A DNA stretch of 64,000 bases from Paenibacillus humicola (GCF_028826105.1 NZ_JAQGPL010000001.1:497501-561500), one strand, 5' to 3'. Shown: positions 53,454 to 62,139, numbered from the stretch's first letter. Made by a program: numbers and translations. The notes: generated from the sequence alone by a model not told the origin.

Positions 53454-54656
53454 ATGGATCCTGTAATCGGCCTGGATATTTCAAAGGGGCAAAGTGAAGG
53501 ACAAGCATTTTTAAGGAAAGGACAACCCTATGGCAGAAGCTTTCGTTTTCTCCATACGCTTGAAGGGTTTAAGGATTTGCTCAGCGCTATCCAAGATGTC
53601 CGTAATAAGACTGGCTCTTCCCCTGTTATCATTTTGGAATCAACGGGGCATTATCATCAAGCTGTCGTACAGTTTCTCGAGTCGCACGAGTTCTTGTACC
53701 TTGTAATCAATCCGCTTATTTCTCATCAAGCGAAGAAATCCAGTCTTCGCAAGGTGAAAACAGATGCTGTGGATGCCTACCAGCTGTGCGAGCTTTATTA
53801 CAAAGAGGAGTTTGAAACCCATAAAAAAAGAGGTATTGGGCTGCTCAACCTTCGTCACTTGACACGACAGCACAATTCTATTACTCATATGTATGTTCAG
53901 GCCAAGCTTCATTTCCAAGCTGTATTAGACCAAGTCTTCCCCGATTATAGAGGGATTTTTGGGGACTTGTACTCTACGGTTTCCTTATCTATCCTAAGGG
54001 AGTTTCCAACGTCCAAAACGATTCTTCAAGCCGGATTGACGAAACTTACGGACAAAATTGCGTACCTCTGTCCTAGACGCTCCGAGAACTGGGCTAGCGA
54101 AAAGGCCAAGACCATTCTAAGTGCTGCGGTGAATAACCCTTTCCAGGAAACAGCCTACAGCAGCCATCTCGTTAGCATGGGGCTATACATCAACCTCCTC
54201 CTCCAATACCAAGAGCACCTATCCCACCTGGAAGATAAGATCGATGCTCTTGCTAAAGAAGTTGAGGAATTCAGGATTATCCAGTCCATTCCCGGGATCG
54301 GCGGCAAAATCGCTGCAACGGTTTTGTCCGAAATCGGAGAGATCAACCGGTTTAATCACGCCAAGAAAGTAGTTGCCTTCGCAGGTGTAGACCCTAGTGT
54401 CTTTGCGTCAGGGAAGTTTACCGCGACCACCAATCGAATCACGAAACGTGGCTCCAAGCAGCTGAGGCATAGCCTGTATCTTGCGGTCATATGTGGGTTA
54501 AAGAATTCCCGGAATAAAAAGCTTCGTGAATACTACGATAAGAAGCGTGAAGAAGGAAAACCATACCGAGTCGCCGTTGTTGCCTGTATAAACAAGCTCC
54601 TTCACTGGATCTACGCCATTTTAACCAAGAAAGAGCTCTTCCTTGATTTAGCTTAA
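53454..54656 (+). CDS. IS110-family transposase (DEDD recombinase), identical copy
   Basis: 400 residues, same protein as at 50311. Intact motifs DISKG, ILESTG, KTDAVDAY and TKRGSKQLRH. AAAAGGAG precedes the ATG. Confidence 0.97.
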   Translation: MDPVIGLDISKGQSEGQAFLRKGQPYGRSFRFLHTLEGFKDLLSAIQDVRNKTGSSPVIILESTGHYHQAVVQFLESHEFLYLVINPLISHQAKKSSLRKVKTDAVDAYQLCELYYKEEFETHKKRGIGLLNLRHLTRQHNSITHMYVQAKLHFQAVLDQVFPDYRGIFGDLYSTVSLSILREFPTSKTILQAGLTKLTDKIAYLCPRRSENWASEKAKTILSAAVNNPFQETAYSSHLVSMGLYINLLLQYQEHLSHLEDKIDALAKEVEEFRIIQSIPGIGGKIAATVLSEIGEINRFNHAKKVVAFAGVDPSVFASGKFTATTNRITKRGSKQLRHSLYLAVICGLKNSRNKKLREYYDKKREEGKPYRVAVVACINKLLHWIYAILTKKELFLDLA

Positions 54657-54813
54657 GAACCACACTTCTCATACAGACGAAAAACCTTCCAACGCTCCTT
54701 AGGAGGGTTCTTAACCATGCCCATTTTTCAGTATAGTGCTTTCTCTTCTAAAACTTAAGAGAAAAATCTTGACAAGCTATTAGCTGGTTTTAGCTGAATC
54801 CGTTAACGATTGT

Positions 54814-55290
54814 CTATCTTTTTAGCACCTTCTTCAAAACAACCCTGTTTCCACCACGACCATCATAATTTAAACATACAGGAACACCTTCAAACTCTTG
54901 TTCCTGAGGTTCGATGATAAATCCCATATGCGTATGAAATGCTATAGAATCCTTCTTTTTTGGAGATGTTACACATCGAATTACACTTCTTCCTAGCATT
55001 CCGACACATTTGGAAAATTCCTCATAAAGTGCTCGTCCAACACCTTTCCCACGTGATGCTGGGTCAACCATTACGATTCGAATATAGGATGCATCTGGTT
55101 CAGATTGCGATAAGAATCCCATCACAAATCCTATCATCTTCCCGTTTTCTTCTGCTAAAAGGCAAGTATCCCGAAAGTGATGAATATACCACTTTGAGAA
55201 CATATCACTTGAATAACTGCTGCCCCACCAATCTGAGGCTACCTCTAAAATTGCTCTACAGTCCTCTGGTTCAATATGTCTTATATTCAA
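54814..55290 (-). CDS. GNAT-family N-acetyltransferase
   Basis: 158 residues from TTG 55290 with AGGAG 8 nt upstream; the longer frame to 55305 would start inside the site. GNAT cues: IRHIEPEDCRAILEVASDW, acetyl-CoA loop VDPASRGKGVGRALYEEF, and FHTHMGFIIEPQEQEF. Substrate unknown. Its 3' end is 18 nt from IS110 copy 2, so its terminator may have been displaced. AT-rich island gene. Confidence 0.9.
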   Translation of the reverse strand: MNIRHIEPEDCRAILEVASDWWGSSYSSDMFSKWYIHHFRDTCLLAEENGKMIGFVMGFLSQSEPDASYIRIVMVDPASRGKGVGRALYEEFSKCVGMLGRSVIRCVTSPKKKDSIAFHTHMGFIIEPQEQEFEGVPVCLNYDGRGGNRVVLKKVLKR

Positions 55291-55568
55291 AAAATCGCTC
55301 CTCAATCCTGCTTGCTAATATAAACAAATTCTATCCATTTGCTCCAATATCCTGCCCGTTAGCTCAATCCTTCGTTTCACATTTGTCTAAGTGGAACGAT
55401 CTGCAGCACCTGTCCTAAACCGCTTTGGAAATCTAATAAATCTTCTATTATTCTAACATTTCTTCTAACCGCGTACGGTCTCATTTGGAACTTATAGGGA
55501 ATTAATTTAAGGTTTCAGTCTACAAAATAGACAGGAGATACTGATTGGAACCTGACAGATCTGTACTT

Positions 55569-55624
55569 CAACGCACTCGTAATGTGTAGGCTGGGGGGTT
55601 CAATTCCCTTCGCCAGCACCATAC
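55569..55624 (+). repeat. att-like direct repeat, copy B (degenerate tRNA-Thr 3' half)
   Basis: CAACGCACTCGTAATG, T arm with GGGGGGTTCAATTCCC, then CGCCAGCACCATAC: the tRNA-Thr sequence from the anticodon stem to CCA and beyond. The 5' half is absent, so it is not a functional tRNA. A terminator-like GGCGTGGG / CCCGTGTC hairpin with TTTTT follows. CTAAC pairs with 12-bp spacing lie at 55453 and 55465. It marks the far edge of the island. Confidence 0.7.
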
Positions 55625-55908
55625 AACGCCAATCAAGGCGTGGGTTCCGAGATTTTCGGTCCCGTGTCTTTTTGTTCATCTAAGGGATCTGGTCGACTTA
55701 TTTTCTCGATCGATCGAAGGGAAGAAACTTGTTCCGCCGCAATAGAACGGTGTCAGCCGGTTCTTCATGGTTGTTCGCCGCGGGGTTCAAAACAACCGCC
55801 TTGGTGTTATATAACATAAGGCGGTCGTCAAGGAGGTGAAACGAACGCAAGCCCAAAGGGTGCCGAGACCGTGATTTCGACGCGCGGACGTCATTCGAGG
55901 GAGGAGAA

Positions 55909-57252
55909 ATGGAAAAACTTAAATATTTGGACGGTTTGCGGGGATTGGCGGCCTTAGCGGTCGTCGCATTTCATTTTTTATATGTTTTTTATCCCGATAA
56001 TGTTTCCTATGGACAAGCAGCGGGAAATCCGGTGGTTCATGCCATGGCGGAATCGCCGCTTGGGCTGCTGTTTCAGGGCCATTTTGCCGTGTGCCTGTTT
56101 TTTGTGCTGAGCGGGTACGTCTTGAGCTTCAAGTATCTTTCGTCGGGGAATCCGGAATGGCTCAAGTCCGGCGCAGCCCGTCGATACGTGCGGCTTGCCG
56201 TTCCGATGGCGTTCTCCGTTCTTGTTTCGTGGGTTCTGCTGCATTTTCATCTGTTCGCCAATGCGAAGGTCGGGCAATCGACCGGATCCGAATGGTTCGC
56301 GGGATTTTGGCGGTTCGACGCGAATGCGGCCCAGGCGGTATTCACGGCGCTTTACGGCGTGTTTTTTCAAGCGGACGCTTCGTATAACGTTGTGCTGTGG
56401 ACGATGCATTTCGAATTGTACGGTTCGTTTTTGGTCTACGCCGTATTGGCTTTGCTGGCCGGCTCAAAACGCCGGTGGATTTGGTATGCGGTTCTGCTGA
56501 TCCTGCTGCGGGATACGTATTATTTGGCCTTCCTGTCAGGGCTGATCCTGTGCGATCTTCATATTTCGCTGAAGCGAGCCGGCTTTGGCGTGCCGAAATG
56601 GGCTTTTCTGCCGATACTCCTCTGCGGGCTGTATTTGGGCTCGTTTTCCTACTATTCCTTTGACAATCGCGCATTCTGGCTTCTGCTTCACCTCGGGGTC
56701 CCGGATGGACTTGAGTCCGAAAGGCAGCTTTACAATATTATCGGCGCTTTTTGCGTGCTTGCCGCCATTCTTGTAAGTCCCGCGCTGAAAAGATCGTTGT
56801 CCGCGAAAATGTTCGGCTTCCTGGGAGACGTTTCGTTCTCGCTCTATCTCCTTCATATGCTGTTCCTCGGAACGGTATCCTGCTGGATCTTCACCCGGCT
56901 GCACGCCATCCTGCCGTACGGGGTCAGTTTTCTGCTGACGTTCGGCTTATCGATTGCGCCGCTCCTGTTCCTTTCGTACGGCATGTTCCGCTTGATCGAC
57001 AGGAACGCCGTAAAGCTGTCGTCGTACCTGTACCGGAAGCTGCTCCGGGTTCCCGCCCGCACCGTTGCAATTCCGGGCATCGCCGGCGCGAGAGAGCCGG
57101 ACCGGCACGCGTACCGGGGACGTACGCGGCTTTCGGCGGACGGTAACGCTGGGCGGCTGGCCGGTGGGCGGCTGTCCCCAAGTGATGATAGTCACGGGGT
57201 GTCAGACCCCGGCGGGGATAAATGGACCGGCCGGGCCGGCCGTACCCTATAG
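55909..57252 (+). CDS. Acyltransferase family 3 membrane protein, OafA/YrhL-like
   Basis: 447 residues, ATG behind GAGGGAGGAG. Typical start LKYLDGLRGLAALAVVAFHF with the catalytic His, about ten membrane helices, FFVLSGYVLSFKYL, WTMHFELYGSFLVYAVLALL and FLGDVSFSLYLLHM. Transfers acyl groups to surface polysaccharide or peptidoglycan. The last 80 or so residues (after VPARTVAIPGIAG) are low-similarity and Gly/Arg-rich, while another frame there reads coding-like (YRLYDWQGVLVHTD), so a late frameshift is possible. Confidence 0.88.
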   Translation: MEKLKYLDGLRGLAALAVVAFHFLYVFYPDNVSYGQAAGNPVVHAMAESPLGLLFQGHFAVCLFFVLSGYVLSFKYLSSGNPEWLKSGAARRYVRLAVPMAFSVLVSWVLLHFHLFANAKVGQSTGSEWFAGFWRFDANAAQAVFTALYGVFFQADASYNVVLWTMHFELYGSFLVYAVLALLAGSKRRWIWYAVLLILLRDTYYLAFLSGLILCDLHISLKRAGFGVPKWAFLPILLCGLYLGSFSYYSFDNRAFWLLLHLGVPDGLESERQLYNIIGAFCVLAAILVSPALKRSLSAKMFGFLGDVSFSLYLLHMLFLGTVSCWIFTRLHAILPYGVSFLLTFGLSIAPLLFLSYGMFRLIDRNAVKLSSYLYRKLLRVPARTVAIPGIAGAREPDRHAYRGRTRLSADGNAGRLAGGRLSPSDDSHGVSDPGGDKWTGRAGRTL

Positions 57253-57387
57253 CCTGGCGTTCGGGAAGGCGTGCGCCGTTCCGGATTTTCCGGCCTACAG
57301 GTTGTACGATTGGCAGGGCGTACTTGTCCATACCGATTGAATTTCCTCCTCATAGGTTGTATCAAGACACCGAAAAGGAGGAACTCC

Positions 57388-57759
57388 ATGTCTGCCAAAC
57401 TGAAGTTCAAAAATGTCAAGGTGGTTCGCCGCGGCAAAAAACGAGTCCGCACTTCGTCATGCTGCACGAACAGATCCGACAATGCCGTAGAAGGCATTCA
57501 GGAAGCCGGCAAAGACCTTTGCGACCTGTTTTGTTCCCTGAAAAACCGTGAAGTCGCCGCAGCGCTTGTCCGCGCCATCCGCTGCAGAAACAAGAAGCTG
57601 ATCGAGAAGCTGATCGGCATCAACTGCCAGGTCGTCGCCTTCTTCAATCAGGGCCGTATGTCCTGCGTGCGCATCAGCTGCGTATTCGGCGAATGCTGCG
57701 ACGTTCGCATTACGTTCGACATTTGCGTCTCCAACCGCGGCTGCGACAACATTTTCTAA
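57388..57759 (+). CDS. Small Cys-rich basic protein, possibly spore-surface
   Basis: 123 residues; ATG 57388 with AAAAGGAGG upstream. The N-terminus is Lys/Arg-rich (KLKFKNVKVVRRGKKRVR) and about eleven cysteines follow, in CC and CxxxC spacing (LCDLFCSLKNREVAAALVRA, RMSCVRISCVFGECCDVRI). No signal peptide or known domain. Such small Cys-rich proteins in spore formers are often coat or exosporium components cross-linked by disulfides; this is inference from composition only. Confidence 0.75.
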   Translation: MSAKLKFKNVKVVRRGKKRVRTSSCCTNRSDNAVEGIQEAGKDLCDLFCSLKNREVAAALVRAIRCRNKKLIEKLIGINCQVVAFFNQGRMSCVRISCVFGECCDVRITFDICVSNRGCDNIF

Positions 57760-57869
57760 GATCACAGCCTGCTCGGTTCGAGCGAAAAATCCGCCCCGCC
57801 TCGCGCGGCAGGCGGATTTTTCGCGTTTTCGAACCGCTTGGCAGGCTGCGGCATAGACTGTTGTACAGC

Positions 57870-58004
57870 ATGCGTTATATGGAAAAAACATCGATCGATG
57901 CTTACGAAGCAAGTTTTACTCCGCAAAACGAAGCCTATGCTTACGAAGTAAGTTTTGCTCCGCAAAACGGAGCCTATGCTTACGAAGCTAGTTTTACTCC
58001 GTAA
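57870..58004 (+). CDS. Possible 44-codon repeat peptide
   Basis: ATG 57870 opens MRYMEKTSIDAYEASFTPQN and continues AYAYEVSFAP, QNGAYAYEASFTP to TAA. The 13-residue periodicity just mirrors the 39-bp DNA repeat. No clear ribosome site, so translation is doubtful. Confidence 0.25.
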   Translation: MRYMEKTSIDAYEASFTPQNEAYAYEVSFAPQNGAYAYEASFTP

Positions 58005-58007
58005 AAC
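57898..58007 (+). repeat. 39-bp tandem repeat, nearly three units, upstream of 58024
   Basis: Units begin at 57898, 57937 and 57976, each ATGCTTACGAAG..AGTTTT..CTCCG.AAAAC. Unit 2 contains two perfect small stem-loops: CTTAC-GAA-GTAAG (57940-57952) and GTTTTGC-TCC-GCAAAAC (57952-57968). The last unit ends 16 nt before the next ATG, so the array forms the gene's 5' leader. Confidence 0.85.
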
Positions 58008-58023
58008 TTTGAGGAGGGTCCAT

Positions 58024-58614
58024 ATGCCATTTATCCCGAATTTTCCGCCGGCGCTTCTTGAAGAGCATCGGCGCTGGCATCACGCGAATCACCATACCGA
58101 CCCGTCGCAGCTGCCGCCGGGTTACGGCCGCGAATTTCTGAACTTTCACCGCCAATTTATCGCCAAGGCGCTGCAATGGTACAGACAGCAGGGTTATGAC
58201 CAGCGGCTGGTGGCACCTTGGACGTCGGTACCGGAAGGGATACGCAGCGCGCCCTGCTACAACCGGCAGGCCGAAGCCCGCATTTTGAATAACCTGCAGT
58301 CGTTTGCCACGGCAGACGAGCTCGGTCTGTTCATTGAAGGGTCGAACCTCCACGGCTGCATGCACCAGGAATCGGCTCGTGTGTTCGGCGAAGAAATGAT
58401 GAACGATTTCGATACGGCGCCGGAAAGCACGATTTTTTATAACATTCACGGCATGATTGACAATTGGTATAAAAACTGGGAATCCGTCAGCGGGGTGCAC
58501 GTTTCCGGACGAAGCCAAATGCGCGGCGGCGCGGCGCGAATGAAACGGCGGCCGGGATCGGCGGGCGCGGGGGGCTTACGGGGAGCGAGCGCGAAGAGGG
58601 GGAGGCGGAAGTAA
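58024..58614 (+). CDS. Tyrosinase-like small protein
   Basis: 196 residues; ATG 58024 has GGAGGG 5 nt upstream, while a longer frame from 57955 is built from the repeat. His-rich pattern fits a type 3 copper fold: HRRWHHANHHTDP, GREFLNFHRQFIAKAL, LHGCMHQESARVFGEE and IFYNIHGMIDNWYKNW (compare the HH..D..W end of the CuB site). Shorter than classic tyrosinases. The last 35 residues are Gly/Arg/Ala-rich and basic (RSQMRGGAARMKRRPG). No secretion signal. Could oxidise phenols, for instance in spore pigment or coat. Confidence 0.6.
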   Translation: MPFIPNFPPALLEEHRRWHHANHHTDPSQLPPGYGREFLNFHRQFIAKALQWYRQQGYDQRLVAPWTSVPEGIRSAPCYNRQAEARILNNLQSFATADELGLFIEGSNLHGCMHQESARVFGEEMMNDFDTAPESTIFYNIHGMIDNWYKNWESVSGVHVSGRSQMRGGAARMKRRPGSAGAGGLRGASAKRGRRK

Positions 58615-58810
58615 ACGGCCGTTCCGCCGGAGAAGCCGCAGCTGATGAACTGCAGCAAACAGGTTTTTGGGATGTATCGTATAGTCCGCATTCGGGGACA
58701 TGCTCCCCGTGAAGCGTCACACGGCAGCGCAGCGCTGGCAGTCCGCGCCGCTTTCGCACCGCATGCGCAGCGCTGACAGTCCGCGCCGGCCGGGCGCCGC
58801 AGCCGCACGC

Positions 58811-59470
58811 TCACAGGTGGGTCAGAAGAGTGCGGAACAGCTTCGCGTAATAACCGGCGTCACGCGGTACGAACCGGTCCGCACGGACTTCGCGAACGGT
58901 TTCGCGCAGTGTACCGTCCGGGGCCGGCTCGACACCGGCTGCATCGATCGCGTCCACGGTTCGCTCGAACAGGCCGATCATGGCTTCCAGCTCCGCCTCG
59001 TAGACGCCGGCAACCTCGTCCGCTTGCAGGTTCAGCCCGCGCAGCGGACCGTTATAGATAAGCCCGAATACGTCGCTGATTTCGCTGTCGACGAACGGCA
59101 CGCCCCGGGCTTCGCCGGACTTCACCATCCGCGTTTCCCCGAGCGGAATAAGCAAATCGAAATCGGCCGCGATTCCGAGCTCTTCTTCGAGTTCCCGGGA
59201 CGCGTCCCGTACCGTCTCGCCGGCCGCAAGATGCCCGGCGGCGGTAATATCGAAATGGTCCGGAAACGTATCCTTGTCCTTGTGCCTCAGCTGAAACAGG
59301 ACAAGCCTGCGGTCGCCGTCCCGGCGGATCAGCCAGCAGTGAAACGACCGGTGCCAGTACCCGCGGGCATGTACCTCGCTTCGCGGGGCGTCGCCGATCC
59401 GCCTGCCCGCTTCGTCGTAAATATCGAAATGCTCTTCTCGGCCGGCTCCGTTACCGGGTGCGGCGCTCAT
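58811..59470 (-). CDS. Nudix hydrolase
   Basis: 219 residues. The Nudix box is intact: GHLAAGETVRDASRELEEEL plus GI. Flanking features (FDIYDEAGRRIGDAPRSEVH, YWHRSFHCWLIRRDG) place it near the isopentenyl-diphosphate isomerase/YfcD-like branch. ATG 59470 lies 3 nt after the mscL stop codon, so the two form an operon. Substrate unknown. Confidence 0.92.
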   Translation of the reverse strand: MSAAPGNGAGREEHFDIYDEAGRRIGDAPRSEVHARGYWHRSFHCWLIRRDGDRRLVLFQLRHKDKDTFPDHFDITAAGHLAAGETVRDASRELEEELGIAADFDLLIPLGETRMVKSGEARGVPFVDSEISDVFGLIYNGPLRGLNLQADEVAGVYEAELEAMIGLFERTVDAIDAAGVEPAPDGTLRETVREVRADRFVPRDAGYYAKLFRTLLTHL

Positions 59471-59473
59471 GGC

Positions 59474-59983
59474 CTACGAGTGCCCCGTCTGCAGCCCGTC
59501 CGGGGTTTCGTCCAGATGCGACGTGCAGTGGCTGCAGCGGGTGGCGAGTACCGGAATTTTGGACAGGCAGTACGGGCATTCCTTCTCGGTCGGCTCGACG
59601 GGCGCCGCCTCCTCTTCGCGAAGGTGCAAACGGCGCAGCGTGTTCGCCCCCTTGACGATCAAAAAGACGCAGAACGACACGATTGTGAAATCGATGATGA
59701 CGTTGATGAAGTTCCCGTATGCGATAACGGCGGATCCGGCCGCTTTTGCATCGTTAAGCGATTTGATAGGCTGGCCGTCTTTAAGCGTTTTATTGTCCAA
59801 CTGTATAAATAAGTCCGCAAAATTCATGTTGCCGAGCAGCCATCCGATCGGAGGCATGATGATGTCGTTGACGAGCGACGTGACGATTTTGCCGAAAGCG
59901 CCGCCGATAATAACGCCGACCGCGAGATCGAGCACGTTGCCTTTGACGGCGAATTCTTTGAACTCCTTCAGCACTTTGAACAT
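59474..59983 (-). CDS. mscL: Large-conductance mechanosensitive channel with C-terminal zinc ribbon
   Basis: 169 residues, some 30 longer than usual MscL. AAGGAGTGG precedes ATG. Pore helix [20 protein letters not shown] with [22 protein letters not shown]2 [20 protein letters not shown]. The cytoplasmic tail, normally a helix bundle, carries [15 protein letters not shown], a four-Cys zinc ribbon. Emergency osmotic valve of the plasma membrane. Followed by a Nudix gene. Confidence 0.95.
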   Translation of the reverse strand: MFKVLKEFKEFAVKGNVLDLAVGVIIGGAFGKIVTSLVNDIIMPPIGWLLGNMNFADLFIQLDNKTLKDGQPIKSLNDAKAAGSAVIAYGNFINVIIDFTIVSFCVFLIVKGANTLRRLHLREEEAAPVEPTEKECPYCLSKIPVLATRCSHCTSHLDETPDGLQTGHS

Positions 59984-60148
59984 GATAGTCCACTCCTTCT
60001 CAAACCATAATTATATCGTGCGCCGGGTACTGTGAACAGACCAACGTTTTGCGACAATTTGTCACTTTTTTGTCGTAGAAAAAAGGATTTATTGGAAAAA
60101 TGTCGAAATTCAAAAAAGAATAGAATTTATAGTCAATTGGGGATCGTT

Positions 60149-61966
60149 ATGGACTTATGGATCGCTTCGGAGAAATGGACGTTTTTGCTGCTCGCGGCGG
60201 CAATTTTTTTGTTTGCCTCTTTTACGATGTATCACTTGATCGGCTATTTGGAGCAGGCGGGGGCGTCGAGAAAAAGATACTGGCTGCTCAGCGGAGCGGC
60301 GGTTTACGGCGTCGGGCTGTGGGTGAGCAATTTCATCCTGCTGCTTGCCTCGGACGATATGGTCATTATCGACTGGACGTCCATCGTGAAGCTGGCGGGC
60401 GCCGCCGGCTGCTCTTTTGCGTCGTTTAAGCTGCTCGGGAGCCGGGCTTCGCAGCCGCTTCGCGTGATGGGCGCATCGCTTTTGATAACAGCCGGCTGCG
60501 GCGTGATGATTTATTGCACCTTGCTTAGCGGGGAAACGCAGCGGTACGCCATCGATCCGGTGCTTGCGTGCGCCGCGTTTATTGTCGGGCTCGCCGGAAC
60601 GGCCTGCTCCTTCTATTTCGTGACGCGAAAGGGAGGCCCGCTGACGCTGCTCGCCGCGGCTCTGCTTGGGCTATCCGGCATCGGCATGCAGCTCTTCGGC
60701 CTGAGCTCGGCCGCGATCGTCTACAATACCGTGCTCACGTCGGACCGGCTCGACGATTATATGCGAATGCTTTCCGTCGTGCTCGGCTTGGCGACGCTGG
60801 CCATCTTTGCGTTCAGCCTGCTGGCCCGCAGCGTCGACCGCAGATACAGCGCCGTGGGCGAGCGATATAAACTGCTGGTCGAAAATTCGATCGACATGAT
60901 CGCCATCGTCCAGGACGGCAGATGGACCTACGTCAACCGCTCGGGGCTTGCGATGTTCGAAGCGGACAGCGCGGAGGATCTGGTCGGGCGGACGGTATTT
61001 TTATATTTGCAGCCGAAATTTCATTCGCTCATGCAGGAAATTTTGAGCAATGGCGAGGACAGCCAGCTGGGACCGCTGGAGATGGACTGGTATACGGTCA
61101 AGGGCAAAACGCTGCATACCGAAATGGTCAAGACGTTTACGAGAATGTCGGGAAAACCGGGCTTCCAGGTCATCGTGCGGGATATATCGGAGCGAAAGAA
61201 AAACGAGGAGCTGCTCATCAACTCCGAGAAGCTGTATGTAGCCGGCCAGCTGGCTGCCGGAATCGCGCACGAAATACGCAACCCGCTCACGTCGCTGAAA
61301 GGGTTCCTGCAGCTGATGGCATCGGGGCGGCTCGGAGGCAAAAATTATTTCGATATCATGAAGTCGGAGCTGACCCGCATCGAATCGATCGTCAGCGAGC
61401 TGCTTATGCTTTCGAAGCCGCAAATTTACGAGCTGAGCTACAAGGACATCCGGGCGGTGCTCGGCGATACCGTCACGCTGCTTGAGGCGCAGGCGATCCT
61501 GCACAATATTGAGCTGGAACCGCTGCCCGGCGGCGCGCCGCTGTGGGTGAAGGGCGTCGAAAACCAGCTGAAGCAGGTATTTATTAATGTGCTTAAAAAC
61601 GCGATCGAAGCCATGGCGGACGGGGGCAAAATCGTCATCGCCTGCAGGCGGGAAGGACCGTCGGTCGTCGTCTGCATTCAGGATTCCGGACCCGGCATTC
61701 CGGAGGATCAGCTTGCAAAAATCGGCCAGCCGTTCTACACGACGAAGGAGAAAGGAACGGGACTCGGTCTGATGGTTTCCTACAAAATCGTGGACAACCA
61801 CAAAGGCCGGATCCGGGCTTTCAGCTCGCTGGGCGTCGGAACGACCTTCGAAATTTCGCTGCCGTATGAAGAGCCGCCGGCCGAACCGACGCTCGAGTGG
61901 AGCGCGGCGGCCAAGGCTTCGTCGATCCGCTGGGGCAGAATGCGAGAGCTGGAAGCGAAGGACTGA
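60149..61966 (+). CDS. Sensor histidine kinase, sporulation-kinase type
   Basis: 605 residues from ATG 60149 (TTGGGGATC upstream); an earlier in-frame codon at 60032 is unlikely. Seven N-terminal membrane helices (FLLLAAAIFLFASFTMYHL, MHYT-like), PAS domain (about 265-385), HisKA with AHEIRNPLTSLKGFLQLM, HATPase (NVLKNAIEAMADGG, IQDSGPGIPEDQL, GTGLGLMVSYKIV). No linked response regulator, which with the KinA/KinB/KinE-like HisKA sequence suggests feeding the Spo0F/Spo0A relay (inference). Confidence 0.92.
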   Translation: MDLWIASEKWTFLLLAAAIFLFASFTMYHLIGYLEQAGASRKRYWLLSGAAVYGVGLWVSNFILLLASDDMVIIDWTSIVKLAGAAGCSFASFKLLGSRASQPLRVMGASLLITAGCGVMIYCTLLSGETQRYAIDPVLACAAFIVGLAGTACSFYFVTRKGGPLTLLAAALLGLSGIGMQLFGLSSAAIVYNTVLTSDRLDDYMRMLSVVLGLATLAIFAFSLLARSVDRRYSAVGERYKLLVENSIDMIAIVQDGRWTYVNRSGLAMFEADSAEDLVGRTVFLYLQPKFHSLMQEILSNGEDSQLGPLEMDWYTVKGKTLHTEMVKTFTRMSGKPGFQVIVRDISERKKNEELLINSEKLYVAGQLAAGIAHEIRNPLTSLKGFLQLMASGRLGGKNYFDIMKSELTRIESIVSELLMLSKPQIYELSYKDIRAVLGDTVTLLEAQAILHNIELEPLPGGAPLWVKGVENQLKQVFINVLKNAIEAMADGGKIVIACRREGPSVVVCIQDSGPGIPEDQLAKIGQPFYTTKEKGTGLGLMVSYKIVDNHKGRIRAFSSLGVGTTFEISLPYEEPPAEPTLEWSAAAKASSIRWGRMRELEAKD

Positions 61967-61989
61967 ATGAGGAGTGAACGGGACAAAAT

Positions 61990-62033
61990 AGCCCGGAGCT
62001 GCGCGCGGTACGCACGCAGCTCCGGGCTTTTTT
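61990..62033 (+). terminator. Terminator of orphan kinase
   Basis: AGCCCGGAGCTGCG (61990-62003) and CGCAGCTCCGGGCT (62015-62028), perfect 14-bp stem, then TTTTT. Confidence 0.95.
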
Positions 62034-62139
62034 ATGATTCGGGAGCAACGACCGTACTCGCCTTTCCTGGCCGGCTCTTCCGCTTTAATCCGTCCGCGCG
62101 GTTGCGCTATAATAAACGGCAGGAGGCGATGACAACGTT

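Larger units (their letters stand above)
53190..54795 (+). mobile_element. IS110-family insertion sequence, copy 2
   Basis: Identical to copy 1 and in the same orientation, so recombination between them would delete the 3.1-kb unit carrying the CPT-like and membrane genes. Inserted 7 nt after another hairpin, GGAGCAGG..CGCC / GGCG..CCTGCTCC at 53156-53182. The right flank after CT reads GAATCCG, versus TAATTCCG for copy 1. Confidence 0.92.

Noticed and set aside
48005..55568. Prophage or integrative conjugative element
   Set aside because: No integrase, structural, replication or conjugation genes were found between the tRNA and its repeat; only IS110 copies and cargo.
55569..55624. Second functional tRNA-Thr
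   Set aside because: The 5' acceptor and D arms are missing; only the 3' half aligns with the tRNA at 47930.
57898..58007. CRISPR array
   Set aside because: Units are directly tandem at 39 bp with no unique spacers and only three copies; no cas genes in the window.
58700..59812. 370-codon plus-strand frame over Nudix and mscL
   Set aside because: Lies antisense to two unmistakable families with good starts; shadow of high GC.
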